Under the pieces are notes generated by a model, which saw only the letters and a program-made list of their open reading frames with translations, did not search any database and was not told the DNA's origin. DNA of 64,000 bases from Nostoc sp. NMS8 (GTDB lineage: Bacteria > Cyanobacteriota > Cyanobacteriia > Cyanobacteriales > Nostocaceae), in contig NZ_JABXKK010000062.1 of NCBI RefSeq assembly GCF_017115045.1, positions 1-64,000 of the forward strand, given 5' to 3'. The first letter of the stretch is position 1; each line of letters starts with the position of its first letter. Below are positions 41,308 to 51,422 of the stretch, piece after piece. The position numbers and the translations under genes were made by a program.

Positions 41308-41705
41308 GTAGTTTTTAATATCCTCAAAGCCTTAATAAACGGTGGCAAAGTTTTATTACTTTTTATCGCCAGAGAAATAAAAATCTCCTATTTCTACAGA
41401 ATGAGTTTCAAGGACTTTGCAGCTTTTGACAACAAAATCCCATAATAAATATAATTGTTTACCTGTCATCGTATAGTATAAATTAATCAAGACATGAAAT
41501 ACTTGTGTTGAAAATAAAAATATTTCATAAAGTTTATATAAAAATACTATCAACCTGCGTGCGAGTAGCAAGCAACACGAAGATGCGATAGGAATCAAAT
41601 CGGATTCCTGAACTTACTTGCGTAGGATAGGGAACTCTTAACTCTTAACTGCGAAGAGGGAACAGAACACAAACGAATAAACGTGATGTGTACTGAGTTT
41701 TTTCA

Positions 41706-41778
41706 AAAATAAACCACCTATTCCAAATCAATGAAACGCTTACGCTGTGTTAATTTTTAATTCTGCCTTGCGGTACTA
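41706..41778 (+). repeat. Copy B of ~75-bp repeat
   Basis: aaataaaccacctattccaaatcaatgaaacgcttacgctgtgttaatttttaattctgccttgcggtacta. Confidence 0.85.
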
Positions 41779-42067
41779 AGTGCCAAAATATAGCGATGTC
41801 CAGCTTTGTACTACTGGTGTGGCAAGTCTCAATTAGTACTTGTAGGTCTATTTAAACTTGACTTTACCGGAATACAATCAAGTATTGTTCTAGCAGGCTA
41901 AAATATGATAATTAAATACTACGGTAAATTGATAGATTTGCCGTATGATAGTATTTTGAACTGCGATCGCTTCCTTTGGTATGTAGCCATTTGAATACAA
42001 GCAACGTACCAGAGTAAACCGACGAGTGCGAACACCGTCCATATCGATCAAACTCTGGAGAATTGAC

Positions 42068-43036
42068 ATGAGCAACAAACACATTGAAGTCAAACAAGTA
42101 GCAGGTTTCATCGGTGCTGAAATTAGCGGCGTAGATTTGTCGCGCCCTTTGCACGATGATGCAGTCAAAGAAATTCGTCAAACACTGTTGAAGTGGAAAG
42201 TCGTATTCTTTCGTGGTCAAAACATCGATCATGCTGCACAGATTGCATTCACAGCTCGTTTCGGCGAAGTAACTTACGCACATCCCCATGAAGATGAGCC
42301 GATTGAAGGCTTTTCAGAAATTCTACCCATTGACCGCAGTCGTTACGAGCGGCGGAATGGTCTACGCCGTTCCAGCTACGAAAGCCGTTGGCACACCGAT
42401 GTGACAGCAGTTGTCAACCCACCGGCTGCATCGATTTTGCGTGCGGTTAACGTGCCCAGCTTCGGTGGTGATACACAGTGGACAAATTTAGTTGCAGCCT
42501 ACGAGGGTCTGTCAGCACCCTTACGGGCGCTTGCAGACACATTGAAAGCCGAACATCGCTTCAATGCACGTTTGAATTTGCCTAGCAACAGCAAGATTGC
42601 CCAGCGCATTGCAGCCAATCCGCTGGTTTCAATCCATCCAGTGGTTCGGGTTCATCCTGAGACTGGTGAGCGCGCATTGTATGTTAACCCTGGCTTCACC
42701 TCGCACATTCTTGACGTATCACGACAAGAGAGTGACCTGCTGCTTGAGTTGTTCTTCAACCAGATCACCAAGCCCGCCTACACTACCCGCTTCCGTTGGA
42801 ACAACGGAGACATTGCCTTCTGGGATAACCGCGCCACCTCGCATTTGGCCCCTCAAGATTTGGATCACGTGGAAGTTGAGCGTGTACTTTATCGCACTAC
42901 CATCACAGGTGACGTTCCAGTTGGGCCCGATGGTTTCCGATCGCAAGTGGTTGAAGGTGAGGCCTTCAGTAGCGAATTACCAACCATCTTGAAGAAGAAA
43001 GCCGACAATTTGGAAGCGGTACCAGCGCTTTCATAA
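42068..43036 (+). CDS. TauD/TfdA-family Fe(II)/2-oxoglutarate dioxygenase
   Basis: GFIGAEISGVDLSRPL, WHTDVT, WDNRATSHLA (HxD...H facial triad context); ATG 42068 preceded by ctggag. Confidence 0.92.
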   Translation: MSNKHIEVKQVAGFIGAEISGVDLSRPLHDDAVKEIRQTLLKWKVVFFRGQNIDHAAQIAFTARFGEVTYAHPHEDEPIEGFSEILPIDRSRYERRNGLRRSSYESRWHTDVTAVVNPPAASILRAVNVPSFGGDTQWTNLVAAYEGLSAPLRALADTLKAEHRFNARLNLPSNSKIAQRIAANPLVSIHPVVRVHPETGERALYVNPGFTSHILDVSRQESDLLLELFFNQITKPAYTTRFRWNNGDIAFWDNRATSHLAPQDLDHVEVERVLYRTTITGDVPVGPDGFRSQVVEGEAFSSELPTILKKKADNLEAVPALS

Positions 43037-43248
43037 CCTATAGAGTGGTAATTTATCCCACGGCTATGATTGTTTATCTAGCGACATGCCCGCGCGATCG
43101 CTTGTTTTCATAAAAAGCCGTGGGATTTTGAGTCATTATTAGAACTAGCACTTTCAAAGTGGGCGGGAATTTTAGTCCATAAATTCCTCTTTAACGTATC
43201 GCGGAAGGTTAAATTAAGTTGCTGTGATGACACAGCGACTTGTCTACA

Positions 43249-43285
43249 GAATCGGACATGAGAGACTTTTGACCTCATCCGGCTC
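43249..43285 (-). ncRNA. Possible degenerate group II intron domain V remnant
   Basis: Reverse strand GAGCCGGATGAGGTCAAAAGTCTCTCATGTCCGATTC resembles domain V (GAGCCG...TCCGGTTC, AGC triad, 2-nt bulge position); 37 nt instead of ~34; no RT ORF nearby. Confidence 0.4.
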
Positions 43286-43499
43286 CTCAATGATTTGGCG
43301 CTTGTCATGCGTACCTACAGCCGAACCATCCACAGTATTGTGAAACCTTTCTGCTTTTTAGAAAGTTGCTGCTGTTTGAGTTTTAATGCTCCTTATTGAG
43401 AATATATCTAATAAATTTTCTTATCCAAAATCTTTTTTGTTGAGCTAAATGTAATTTTTTACTCCTTTTTCATTAATCAACTTCCGTAATAACCGATTG

Positions 43500-43633
43500 T
43501 GACTTTTCACGGTATCTGGAAAACCTCTTTCTAAATCTCTCCTTTTAGGAGAGAGACTTTGAATTTTCCCCCTTCCCGCGTCGGGAAGGGGGTTAGGTCA
43601 ATCGTTGGCTTTTCCACATAACGTGAAAAGTCA
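43500..43633. mobile_element. MITE-like element with 24-bp terminal inverted repeats
   Basis: TGACTTTTCACGGTATCTGGAAAA ... TTTTCCACATAACGTGAAAAGTCA (22/24 match), no ORF, internal hairpins. Confidence 0.65.
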
Positions 43634-43695
43634 GGCTGACAGTTAAGGGTGCGGAATGTGGGCTATGGCAATCCTAAATAATTCCTAAGAGACAA

Positions 43696-43726
43696 GATCC
43701 CCGACTTCTCAAAGAAGTCGGGGATC
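43696..43726. repeat. Perfect 13-bp hairpin repeat
   Basis: GATCCCCGACTTC-tcaaa-GAAGTCGGGGATC. Confidence 0.9.
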
Positions 43727-43991
43727 TGTAACTTTCAATTCTCACAAATCAAAAAAGAATGTTTTCTTCTTAGACAACAGAAAGAAATAACAAAAGCCTC
43801 CTGGAGAGTTTCATTTTTCTCCGAAGACAGTAAAACTTTTTCATGCAACAAGAAAAATTCACTCATCATATTGTAAATTTTTGTAAAATTGATGTCTTCA
43901 AGACTAGAAACCTGATATCTAGATAGCTAAACTAACAAACAGTGCATCTGTACTGTTAATTATTAAAAGTAGATGTGGCGCTATAGCGTGA

Positions 43992-46900
43992 ATGATCCCA
44001 GTACAACTTATCCTCAAAAACTTCCTCAGTTACCGTGATGCAACTTTAGATTTTGGTGGTTTGCATACGGCTTGTATTTGTGGTTCCAATGGTGCGGGTA
44101 AATCTTCTCTTTTAGAAGCAATCACTTGGGCAATTTGGGGTGAAAGCCGCGCCACTGCTGAAGATGATGTCATCTATTCTGGTGCGAAAGAAGTTCGGGT
44201 TAATTTTACTTTCCAAAGTAACCAGCAAAAATATCGGGTGATTCGCACCCGAATTCGGGGAGGTACTAGTGTTCTCGAATTTCAAATAGAAATACCATCT
44301 GGGTTTCGCTCACTCACTGGCAAAGGGGTAAGAGCAACCCAAGATTTGATTTTAGAACACATCAAACTCGATTACGATACATTTATTAATTCTGCCTACT
44401 TACGTCAAGGCCGTGCAGATGAATTCATGCTCAAGCGTCCCACAGAACGCAAAGAAATTTTAGCGGAGTTGTTGAAACTCAATCAGTATGATGATTTAGA
44501 AGAACGAGCAAAGGAATCTTCTCGCCAATTTAAAGCAAGGGCAGTAGAGTTAGAGCGTTCTCTGGAGTCGATTAAAATTCAGCTGCAACAACGCGAAATT
44601 ACCCAAGCGCAAAGAGTGGAGTTAGAAGCCGAACTCAACCAACTGCAACAGGTACAAGCTTTTGATAATATTCAATTACAAAGTTTGCAAGTTGTCCAGC
44701 ACCAGCGCCAAAATTGGGAACAACAACTCAATTTTGTAAAGCAGCAATACCAAAATCTTACCCAAGATTGCGATCGCCTCCAACAAGAACAGTCAGCTAT
44801 TGGCTCTCAGCTATCAGATTTAGAAAAAATATTACACCAAGAAGCTGAGATTAAAGCTGGATACGCCCAATATCAAAGTTTACAATCTCAAGAAGAAGCT
44901 TTTGCTGTCAAATTTGAAGAACACACCCGCGCCGGGCAGAATCGCCAACAAAAGCAACAACAGCTTACCAAACAAATTCACGAAATCGAACGGCAACTGC
45001 AACAAGCCCAAGCGCAGCTAGAAGCTTTGCAGCAACAAGAGCGAGATATTCAGCAAACTCTGACTAAATCAGGTGAAGTAGAAGCCGCTTTGTCACAACT
45101 AGCGGCAGCCCGTCACCATGTTGCTCGTTTAGATCAACTGCAAATGCAAGTGACTCCCTTGTTGCAACAACGAGCAACTTTACAAAGCCAACTCGATCGC
45201 ACTCATGCTGGTTTAGTAGCGCGACTCGAACAACTCCAAAGCACTGAGAACCAATTGCAACGCCAGCATGGTCGCCAACCGCAACTACAACAAGCGGTGA
45301 TGGATGTGGCAATCCAGATTGAGGAACTGGAAAAAAAGCGGGTTTATTTGCAACGAGTCCAAGAAAAAGGGCAAGAAAGGCGGCACTTTATCGAACGTTT
45401 GCAAGCTCACCAACGGGATTATGAAAAACTGCTGGGAGAATTAGAGCAGAAATTGCAAATGCTCCAAAATCCTGAAGCACTTTGTCCATTATGCGAGCGT
45501 CCTTTAGACGAACATCACTGGAGTCGGGTGGTGGAAAAAACCCAAAGTGAGTTAGAGGATACTCAAGGGCAGTTTTGGGTAGTGCGGGAACAATTGGCTG
45601 TGTCTGACAAAGAAATTCAGACACTCAGGCAGGAATATCGTGATATATCCCAACAATTGGCAGGCTACGATGGTTTACGCGAACAACGGGGACAGTTAGC
45701 AGCCCAGTTAGAAGCGACAACTGATGTGCAACAACAGTTACAGCAAATTGCTGCTGAAAAACAGCATTTAGAGCGATCGCTCCAAGCTGGTGATTACGCT
45801 CCGGATAAACAAGCCGAACTTCGACAGCTAAACCAATATCTGCAACAAGCTAATTATAATGAACAAGACCACGCCCTGGCGCGGAGCGAAGTTGAGCGGT
45901 GGCGATGGGCAGAAATTAAACAAGGGCAAATTAAAGATGCAACTAAGCGACAAGCGCAACTATTAGCCCGAAAACCAGAATTACAAGCGAGTATTGCTCA
46001 ATTACAAACCAGAATCCAGCAAGATCAGATTGATTCTGAATGTGCTAAACAAATCGCCGCTCTTGAGCGTCACATTGCCGAAATTGGCTACAGTTCTGAA
46101 CAGCACAACAATTTGCGTATAGCTGCAAAGAAAGCTCAATCTTGGCATTTGCGGTATCAACAATTGCTATCAGCCCAGCAGCAATATCCGCAACTCCAGA
46201 CGAGATTGCAAGAGTTAGGGGAGTCTAGAAGCGCCAGATTAACCGAGCGGCAAAAACTCGGCGGACAAATTGAAAGCATTATTCAGCAATTACAAGCAAC
46301 AGCTAATCCATCTGCCCAAATTCAAGCTTTAGAGCAGCAGTTAGCAATACGCAGACGGCAACTCGATGAGCAAATTACCAAGTTAGGGCGTTTAGAACAG
46401 CTGGCGCATCAACTGGAAACGTTGCAAATTCAGTATGAACAACAGCAGCAGCAATTACAATCTTGCAAGCAAGAATATCGTGTTTATCAGGAATTAGCGC
46501 AAGCTTTTGGTAAAAATGGTATCCAAGCACTGATGATTGAGAATGTGTTACCGCAACTGGAAGCCGAGACAAATCAACTACTTTCGCGGTTGAGTGGGAA
46601 TCAGTTTCATGTACAATTTATTACTCAAAAAGCTGGACGTAGTGCTAAATCAACCAAGAAAAACGCCAAGCTGATAGACACCTTAGATATTTTAATCGCA
46701 GATTCTAGAGGAACACGAGCTTATGAAACTTACTCTGGTGGGGAAGCATTTAGAATTAACTTTGCCATCCGTTTAGCTTTGGCAAAATTATTAGCGCAAC
46801 GGGCGGGGGCGGCATTGCAATTGTTGATTGTGGATGAGGGTTTTGGTACACAGGATGCCGAAGGATGCGAGCGCTTGATTGCTGCAATTAATGCGATCGC

Positions 46901-47018
46901 CTCTGATTTTGCCTGCATCCTCACTGTAACTCATATGCCCCACCTCAAAGAAGCCTTCCAAGCCAGGATTGAAGTGAATAAAACTCAAGAAGGTTCACAG
47001 CTGAGTTTGTCAATTTAA
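43992..47018 (+). CDS. sbcC: SbcC/Rad50-like exonuclease subunit (SMC-type ATPase)
   Basis: CGSNGAGKSSLLEAITWAIWG Walker A, zinc hook CPLCERPL, C-terminal TYSGGEAFRINFAIRLAL and LLIVDEGFGTQD. Confidence 0.93.
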   Translation: MIPVQLILKNFLSYRDATLDFGGLHTACICGSNGAGKSSLLEAITWAIWGESRATAEDDVIYSGAKEVRVNFTFQSNQQKYRVIRTRIRGGTSVLEFQIEIPSGFRSLTGKGVRATQDLILEHIKLDYDTFINSAYLRQGRADEFMLKRPTERKEILAELLKLNQYDDLEERAKESSRQFKARAVELERSLESIKIQLQQREITQAQRVELEAELNQLQQVQAFDNIQLQSLQVVQHQRQNWEQQLNFVKQQYQNLTQDCDRLQQEQSAIGSQLSDLEKILHQEAEIKAGYAQYQSLQSQEEAFAVKFEEHTRAGQNRQQKQQQLTKQIHEIERQLQQAQAQLEALQQQERDIQQTLTKSGEVEAALSQLAAARHHVARLDQLQMQVTPLLQQRATLQSQLDRTHAGLVARLEQLQSTENQLQRQHGRQPQLQQAVMDVAIQIEELEKKRVYLQRVQEKGQERRHFIERLQAHQRDYEKLLGELEQKLQMLQNPEALCPLCERPLDEHHWSRVVEKTQSELEDTQGQFWVVREQLAVSDKEIQTLRQEYRDISQQLAGYDGLREQRGQLAAQLEATTDVQQQLQQIAAEKQHLERSLQAGDYAPDKQAELRQLNQYLQQANYNEQDHALARSEVERWRWAEIKQGQIKDATKRQAQLLARKPELQASIAQLQTRIQQDQIDSECAKQIAALERHIAEIGYSSEQHNNLRIAAKKAQSWHLRYQQLLSAQQQYPQLQTRLQELGESRSARLTERQKLGGQIESIIQQLQATANPSAQIQALEQQLAIRRRQLDEQITKLGRLEQLAHQLETLQIQYEQQQQQLQSCKQEYRVYQELAQAFGKNGIQALMIENVLPQLEAETNQLLSRLSGNQFHVQFITQKAGRSAKSTKKNAKLIDTLDILIADSRGTRAYETYSGGEAFRINFAIRLALAKLLAQRAGAALQLLIVDEGFGTQDAEGCERLIAAINAIASDFACILTVTHMPHLKEAFQARIEVNKTQEGSQLSLSI

Positions 47019-47031
47019 CTGGAAGAATTAG

Positions 47032-48450
47032 TTAATTGAATTTTACCCGTGCATCAAGACCTAATGAGCGGAGCTTTTTCGTTAGCGTTTCTGCTTGGGT
47101 GCGATCGCTAAATGCTCCAGCATTCACATAATCCCCTAGATTGGATTGCTCTGCTATAGCATTGGGTATATATTGTTGCACTTTACTCAGAGTATCATTA
47201 TTGGAAATTGGAATTATGACTCTGTAAGGATTATTAGCAACTAACGTGTTGCCATTGGTAACAGGTACTACATTGTCATTGGCAGGAGGTAATGCATAGC
47301 GATTAGTGTCAGCTAATACATAATCATTATTCTCAGTATAATTACCCCCAGTTGCACCATTTAACCCCAATGCTTCCCAAGTTTGCCAATCTACATTTCC
47401 AGTCGAATTAATTCGAGAAGATTGCTGGAATGCAATCACAGATTGTCTGGTATAATCGTTGAAAATTCCATCAGGATTAGTATTAGAGAAGCCCAATTGC
47501 CCCAAACGCTCTTGAACTAATCTGACATTCTCTCCGCGATCGCCCAAAGTTAGATAATCTCTGCCCGATTGTTGAGTACCACCGGAGACTCTACGTACTG
47601 AGTCTAATAGTTGGGCATTGGCGATGCCATCAACAGGTAGGCGGTTATTTCGCTGGAATGCAATTACAGCTTCTCTAGTCATTGGGCCAACATTCCCAGT
47701 GGCATCAGCATTTAAATAACCTAGCTGCCGCAAACGCACTTGTAGTTCTCTTACTTGTTGAGTAGAGAGACTCGATCTAACTGGAGTTAGAGAGGAACCC
47801 GCTAATGCGTTCCAAGTTTGTCGATTGACAATGCCGCTAGCAGGTATGCGATAGTTCCGCTGGAATGCAATTACAGCATCTTTAGTAATTCGTCCAAAAT
47901 TCCCGGTGGGATTAGCATTAAAGTAGCCTAACTGCCGTAGACGCTGTTGCAATCTTGTCACGGCTGCACCAGTTTTACCTTGAGAGAGAGTAGGATATTG
48001 ACCAACTGGCGATTGTGATGTCCTACCAATATTCTGACTAGAAGTTTTACTCTGACATGCTCGTTGCAAGGCTCGTTGAGTACTAATACCCACAACTCCA
48101 TCAGCAGATATTCTATTGGCTTGCTGAAATTTAATCACAGCATTTTGAGTCAAGCTAGCAAACTTGCCACTCACCGGGCCGTTAAAGTAGCCTAATTTTT
48201 TTAAACACCTCTGGCTGGTGCTAACTTCAGGCCCATTACTTCCTATTTTCTGAAGTGCTAAAGCTTGCCCAGTAATACTCAGAAGCCCCGTAATCAGTGC
48301 TACAGATAAAAGACGTATCGCCGCACTGCTAGATAACTTTTTCCAATTCAAAAATTTGAAATTAGGTACGGTAGGAACAACCTTGACGCTTTCAGATGCC
48401 TCATATTCCAAGGCAATCTCAGTTAAATAGCTATCTAACCCTGTTTTCAC
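47032..48450 (-). CDS. Peptidoglycan-binding protein (multiple PG_binding_1 repeats + SPOR-like C-terminus)
   Basis: Four repeats of type VRELQVRLRQLGYLNADATGNVGPMTREAVIAFQRNNRLPVDG; C-terminal GAFSDRTQAETLTKKLRSLGLDARVKF. Confidence 0.9.
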   Translation of the reverse strand: MKTGLDSYLTEIALEYEASESVKVVPTVPNFKFLNWKKLSSSAAIRLLSVALITGLLSITGQALALQKIGSNGPEVSTSQRCLKKLGYFNGPVSGKFASLTQNAVIKFQQANRISADGVVGISTQRALQRACQSKTSSQNIGRTSQSPVGQYPTLSQGKTGAAVTRLQQRLRQLGYFNANPTGNFGRITKDAVIAFQRNYRIPASGIVNRQTWNALAGSSLTPVRSSLSTQQVRELQVRLRQLGYLNADATGNVGPMTREAVIAFQRNNRLPVDGIANAQLLDSVRRVSGGTQQSGRDYLTLGDRGENVRLVQERLGQLGFSNTNPDGIFNDYTRQSVIAFQQSSRINSTGNVDWQTWEALGLNGATGGNYTENNDYVLADTNRYALPPANDNVVPVTNGNTLVANNPYRVIIPISNNDTLSKVQQYIPNAIAEQSNLGDYVNAGAFSDRTQAETLTKKLRSLGLDARVKFN

Positions 48451-48850
48451 TTGCTTTTTTCAAGTCGTGGCTAAACAAGATTATACCACCTTCTCTGTAT
48501 TATGCTTTTTTTTAGTATGATTCTTTACAATAAATTCCCAGGTGAATTATGATACATAAACTTCTGTAAAGGGAATAATAACCGATCTAAAGCAAGGCTG
48601 GTTTTCTATTTGCCTGACAAAATTTTTGCTATATCCATTTGGGTTTTGAGCATGAGCAACGCAGATAAATAGTGGATCTAGTCTTCTATTGAATTGGGGA
48701 TGATATTCAACCTAATGCTTAAATTACTCATTTTAGGATAGACGCTGCTTACATCTTTTTTCAACGAAATTGAGCGTTTAACTAGTCAAAACAGCCGATC
48801 TGAAAGAAAGCCAGATGAAGCTATTGAGTAGACACTTATGATTTTTTAGA

Positions 48851-49372
48851 CTATTGTCCGTCAACTTTTCCATCAACTTTTTCAGTATTACCTGCTTTTA
48901 CCCAACCTTCTTGTTCGCTACCTTCCAAACGGATCTTTTGCCAAGATTTGTCATCGCTTTCTTCCAAAATAATAATTTTTTGATTAAAAGCAACCCCACC
49001 AATCTTTTCAGCTTCTTGATTTGGTTGCGATCGCAAACTCAAACCTTCAGCCCAATTCACACGCCCTCGGTAAGCTCCTGCTGGCAATGGTTTTGGCGAT
49101 GGAGTAGCCTTTGGTGATTCTGTGGGAGTAGGAGTTGGACTTGGAGACGATTGAGCCTGATTTCCAGGTGCTAGGGTGGGTTTACCTCCTCTAGGCTCAG
49201 TTGCTTTTGGAGCTTGAGCTTTCACCGAGGGACTATCGTTAGAAAAAACGGGTTTGGCAGGGGGTACACCGGTGCGATTCATGAAGTAGAGTGCAACTGC
49301 AACGCCGCTACCGACTAACACAGCGATCGCTAAGAAAAACCCCAGTATAAACTTTGTGAAGCCAGACAACAT
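48851..49372 (-). CDS. SH3-domain protein with N-terminal TM and Pro-rich linker
   Basis: TM FILGFFLAIAVLVGSGVAVALYFM; SH3-like GLSLRSQPNQEAEKIGGVAFNQKIIILEESDDKSWQKIRLEGSEQEGWV. Confidence 0.85.
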   Translation of the reverse strand: MLSGFTKFILGFFLAIAVLVGSGVAVALYFMNRTGVPPAKPVFSNDSPSVKAQAPKATEPRGGKPTLAPGNQAQSSPSPTPTPTESPKATPSPKPLPAGAYRGRVNWAEGLSLRSQPNQEAEKIGGVAFNQKIIILEESDDKSWQKIRLEGSEQEGWVKAGNTEKVDGKVDGQ

Positions 49373-49727
49373 AATTAAAACCTGATTATCAAGAGTTAAG
49401 GGTGGAGGAGAGCAAGTTATCTGCGTATTTTCCTCCCATTGAGAGGAGTCGCGTTAAACTGGCTCCCAAAGGTTACAGCAAGTAACCGAGCCGATAAGAA
49501 TCAATAGTCCATAATAATTCATCATTAACTATTGGCTATGGGCTTTTGACTAACTCATTATTGTAGCTATGGCTAAATAGACATCGACCGAATGTAAAAG
49601 GGACTGGGGACTGGGGATTAGGGATTAAGTGCCAAACCCTTAAAACTATGGTGAGGGCTTTTACGCACCACCATAATTTTAAAAAACTTTTTCCAGTACC
49701 CAATACCCAGTACCGAACTTTCGTCTA

Positions 49728-51239
49728 TCACGTATTCCGCCGGAGGCGTTCGCTTAAAGGACTGTGTTTCGATGCTAAACGCGCTCTCCCAGCAGCCGCC
49801 CATTCTTGGAGTTGCTGAATTTGCTCTACGGCAGTTCGCGCCAAGGGTATAATCTGACTGGCTGCTTCTAAAATATCGTCGGTAGCAAAGTCGCGGTTTT
49901 GGCTAAATCCAATATGCATCGCTTCAATTAAAGTTTGCTCAATCTCTGCCCCAGAAAAATCAGGTGTTTCATAAGCTAGCCTGTCGATGTCATAACTTTT
50001 CAAGTTATGGGGGCGCAATCTGGATAAATGAACATCATAAATTGCTTTTCTCTCTTCTTGAGTGGGCAAACCTACAAAGAAAATTTCATCAAATCGCCCC
50101 TTACGGAGCATTTCCGGCGGTAATGCTTGGATGTCGTTGGCAGTGGCGACGACAAACACGGGTGAGCTTTTTTCGGCTAGCCAGGTAATAAAAGTGCCAA
50201 ACACACGGCTGGCTGTTCCGGCATCCCCTTTGCTACCAAGTCCCGCAAAGGCTTTATCTATTTCATCAATCCACAAAATACAGGGGGCGAGGGCTTCAGC
50301 AACTTGGATCATTTGGCGAGTCCGAGATTCTGATTCACCCACTAAACCACCAAATAATCTGCCCACATCCAAACGTAGTAAGGGTAAATGCCAGTGATGA
50401 GCGATCGCTTTTGCCGTTAACGATTTACCTGTTCCCTGAATACCCACCAACATTAAACCACGGGGGTGCGGTAATCCGTACTGTCGCGCCTTATCTGTAA
50501 ATGAGCCTCCCCGACGAATCAGCCAGTCTTTCAAGTTATCCAGTCCGCCAATATCAGAAATTTGCTCAGTGGCGGGGTAGAAGTCCAGGATTTGGGTTTG
50601 GCGGATAGTTTGGCGCTTTTCTTCCAAAACCAGATCCACGTCTTCTGGTTGTAATTCACCGTGGGTAGCGATCGCTTTTGCCAAAACCCGGCGAATCCGT
50701 TCCATCGAAAGTCCTTGACAAGATAGCACTAAGTCATCTAAAACTTTGCCAGAAAGGGAGTTACTAGTACTTTGCAGTAAGCGTTCCACCTCAGTTTTAA
50801 TTTCTGGGGCGGCGGGTAAGGGAAACTCGACGACTGTCAGCACTTCCGTTAAATCGTCAGGAATGGCGATGCGCGGCGACAGTAGGACAATATTTTTTGG
50901 TTGCGACTTCAGGAGTCGAGACAGGTTGCGGAGTTTGCGAGCGATCGCTACATCATCTAAAAAGCGATGATAATCTCGGAGAATCAATACTGCTGGTGCG
51001 GAAGCTGGTAATTTCTCGATAAATTCTAAAGCTTGTAACGGGTTACGTCGCCCAAACCCAACGTCATTGGGATTTCCTTGGTAGCCATCGACAAAATCCC
51101 AAGTATACACTGGGCGATTACCCTGGTTGCTTGCTTCTTCTCGGATCGCTGCTTCTACCCGCTCCTCTTCATAAGTGGGAATATAAATCAAGGGGTAGCG
51201 GGCGCGTAGCAACAGTTTAAACTCTTCACGGAAGTTCAT
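49728..51239 (-). CDS. AAA ATPase, Ycf46-like
   Basis: [41 protein letters not shown]; typical Ycf46 domain arrangement. Confidence 0.93.
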   Translation of the reverse strand: MNFREEFKLLLRARYPLIYIPTYEEERVEAAIREEASNQGNRPVYTWDFVDGYQGNPNDVGFGRRNPLQALEFIEKLPASAPAVLILRDYHRFLDDVAIARKLRNLSRLLKSQPKNIVLLSPRIAIPDDLTEVLTVVEFPLPAAPEIKTEVERLLQSTSNSLSGKVLDDLVLSCQGLSMERIRRVLAKAIATHGELQPEDVDLVLEEKRQTIRQTQILDFYPATEQISDIGGLDNLKDWLIRRGGSFTDKARQYGLPHPRGLMLVGIQGTGKSLTAKAIAHHWHLPLLRLDVGRLFGGLVGESESRTRQMIQVAEALAPCILWIDEIDKAFAGLGSKGDAGTASRVFGTFITWLAEKSSPVFVVATANDIQALPPEMLRKGRFDEIFFVGLPTQEERKAIYDVHLSRLRPHNLKSYDIDRLAYETPDFSGAEIEQTLIEAMHIGFSQNRDFATDDILEAASQIIPLARTAVEQIQQLQEWAAAGRARLASKHSPLSERLRRNT

Positions 51240-51422
51240 ATTTAGCTGTGGTTATTAGTTATCCTCTCATTGTTCAGGTTTGTATCGCCTCTAACAACTA
51301 AAAACCAACATTTACTACTTTATAGCGGTTGGCAATGCGATCGCTCTATGTGAGATATTCACTCAAGGGTGAGCGATCGCTACAAAAGCGCGATCGCGAT
51401 TAGATAATTAGTATAAAAATAA

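Noticed and set aside
41356-41598. 80-aa minus-strand ORF upstream of the GT39 gene
   Set aside because: No recognisable family; AT-rich intergenic composition; insufficient support.
43992-47018. SbcC-like ATPase as part of a defence island
   Set aside because: Sequence fits housekeeping SbcC with a zinc hook; no sbcD or defence partner adjacent.
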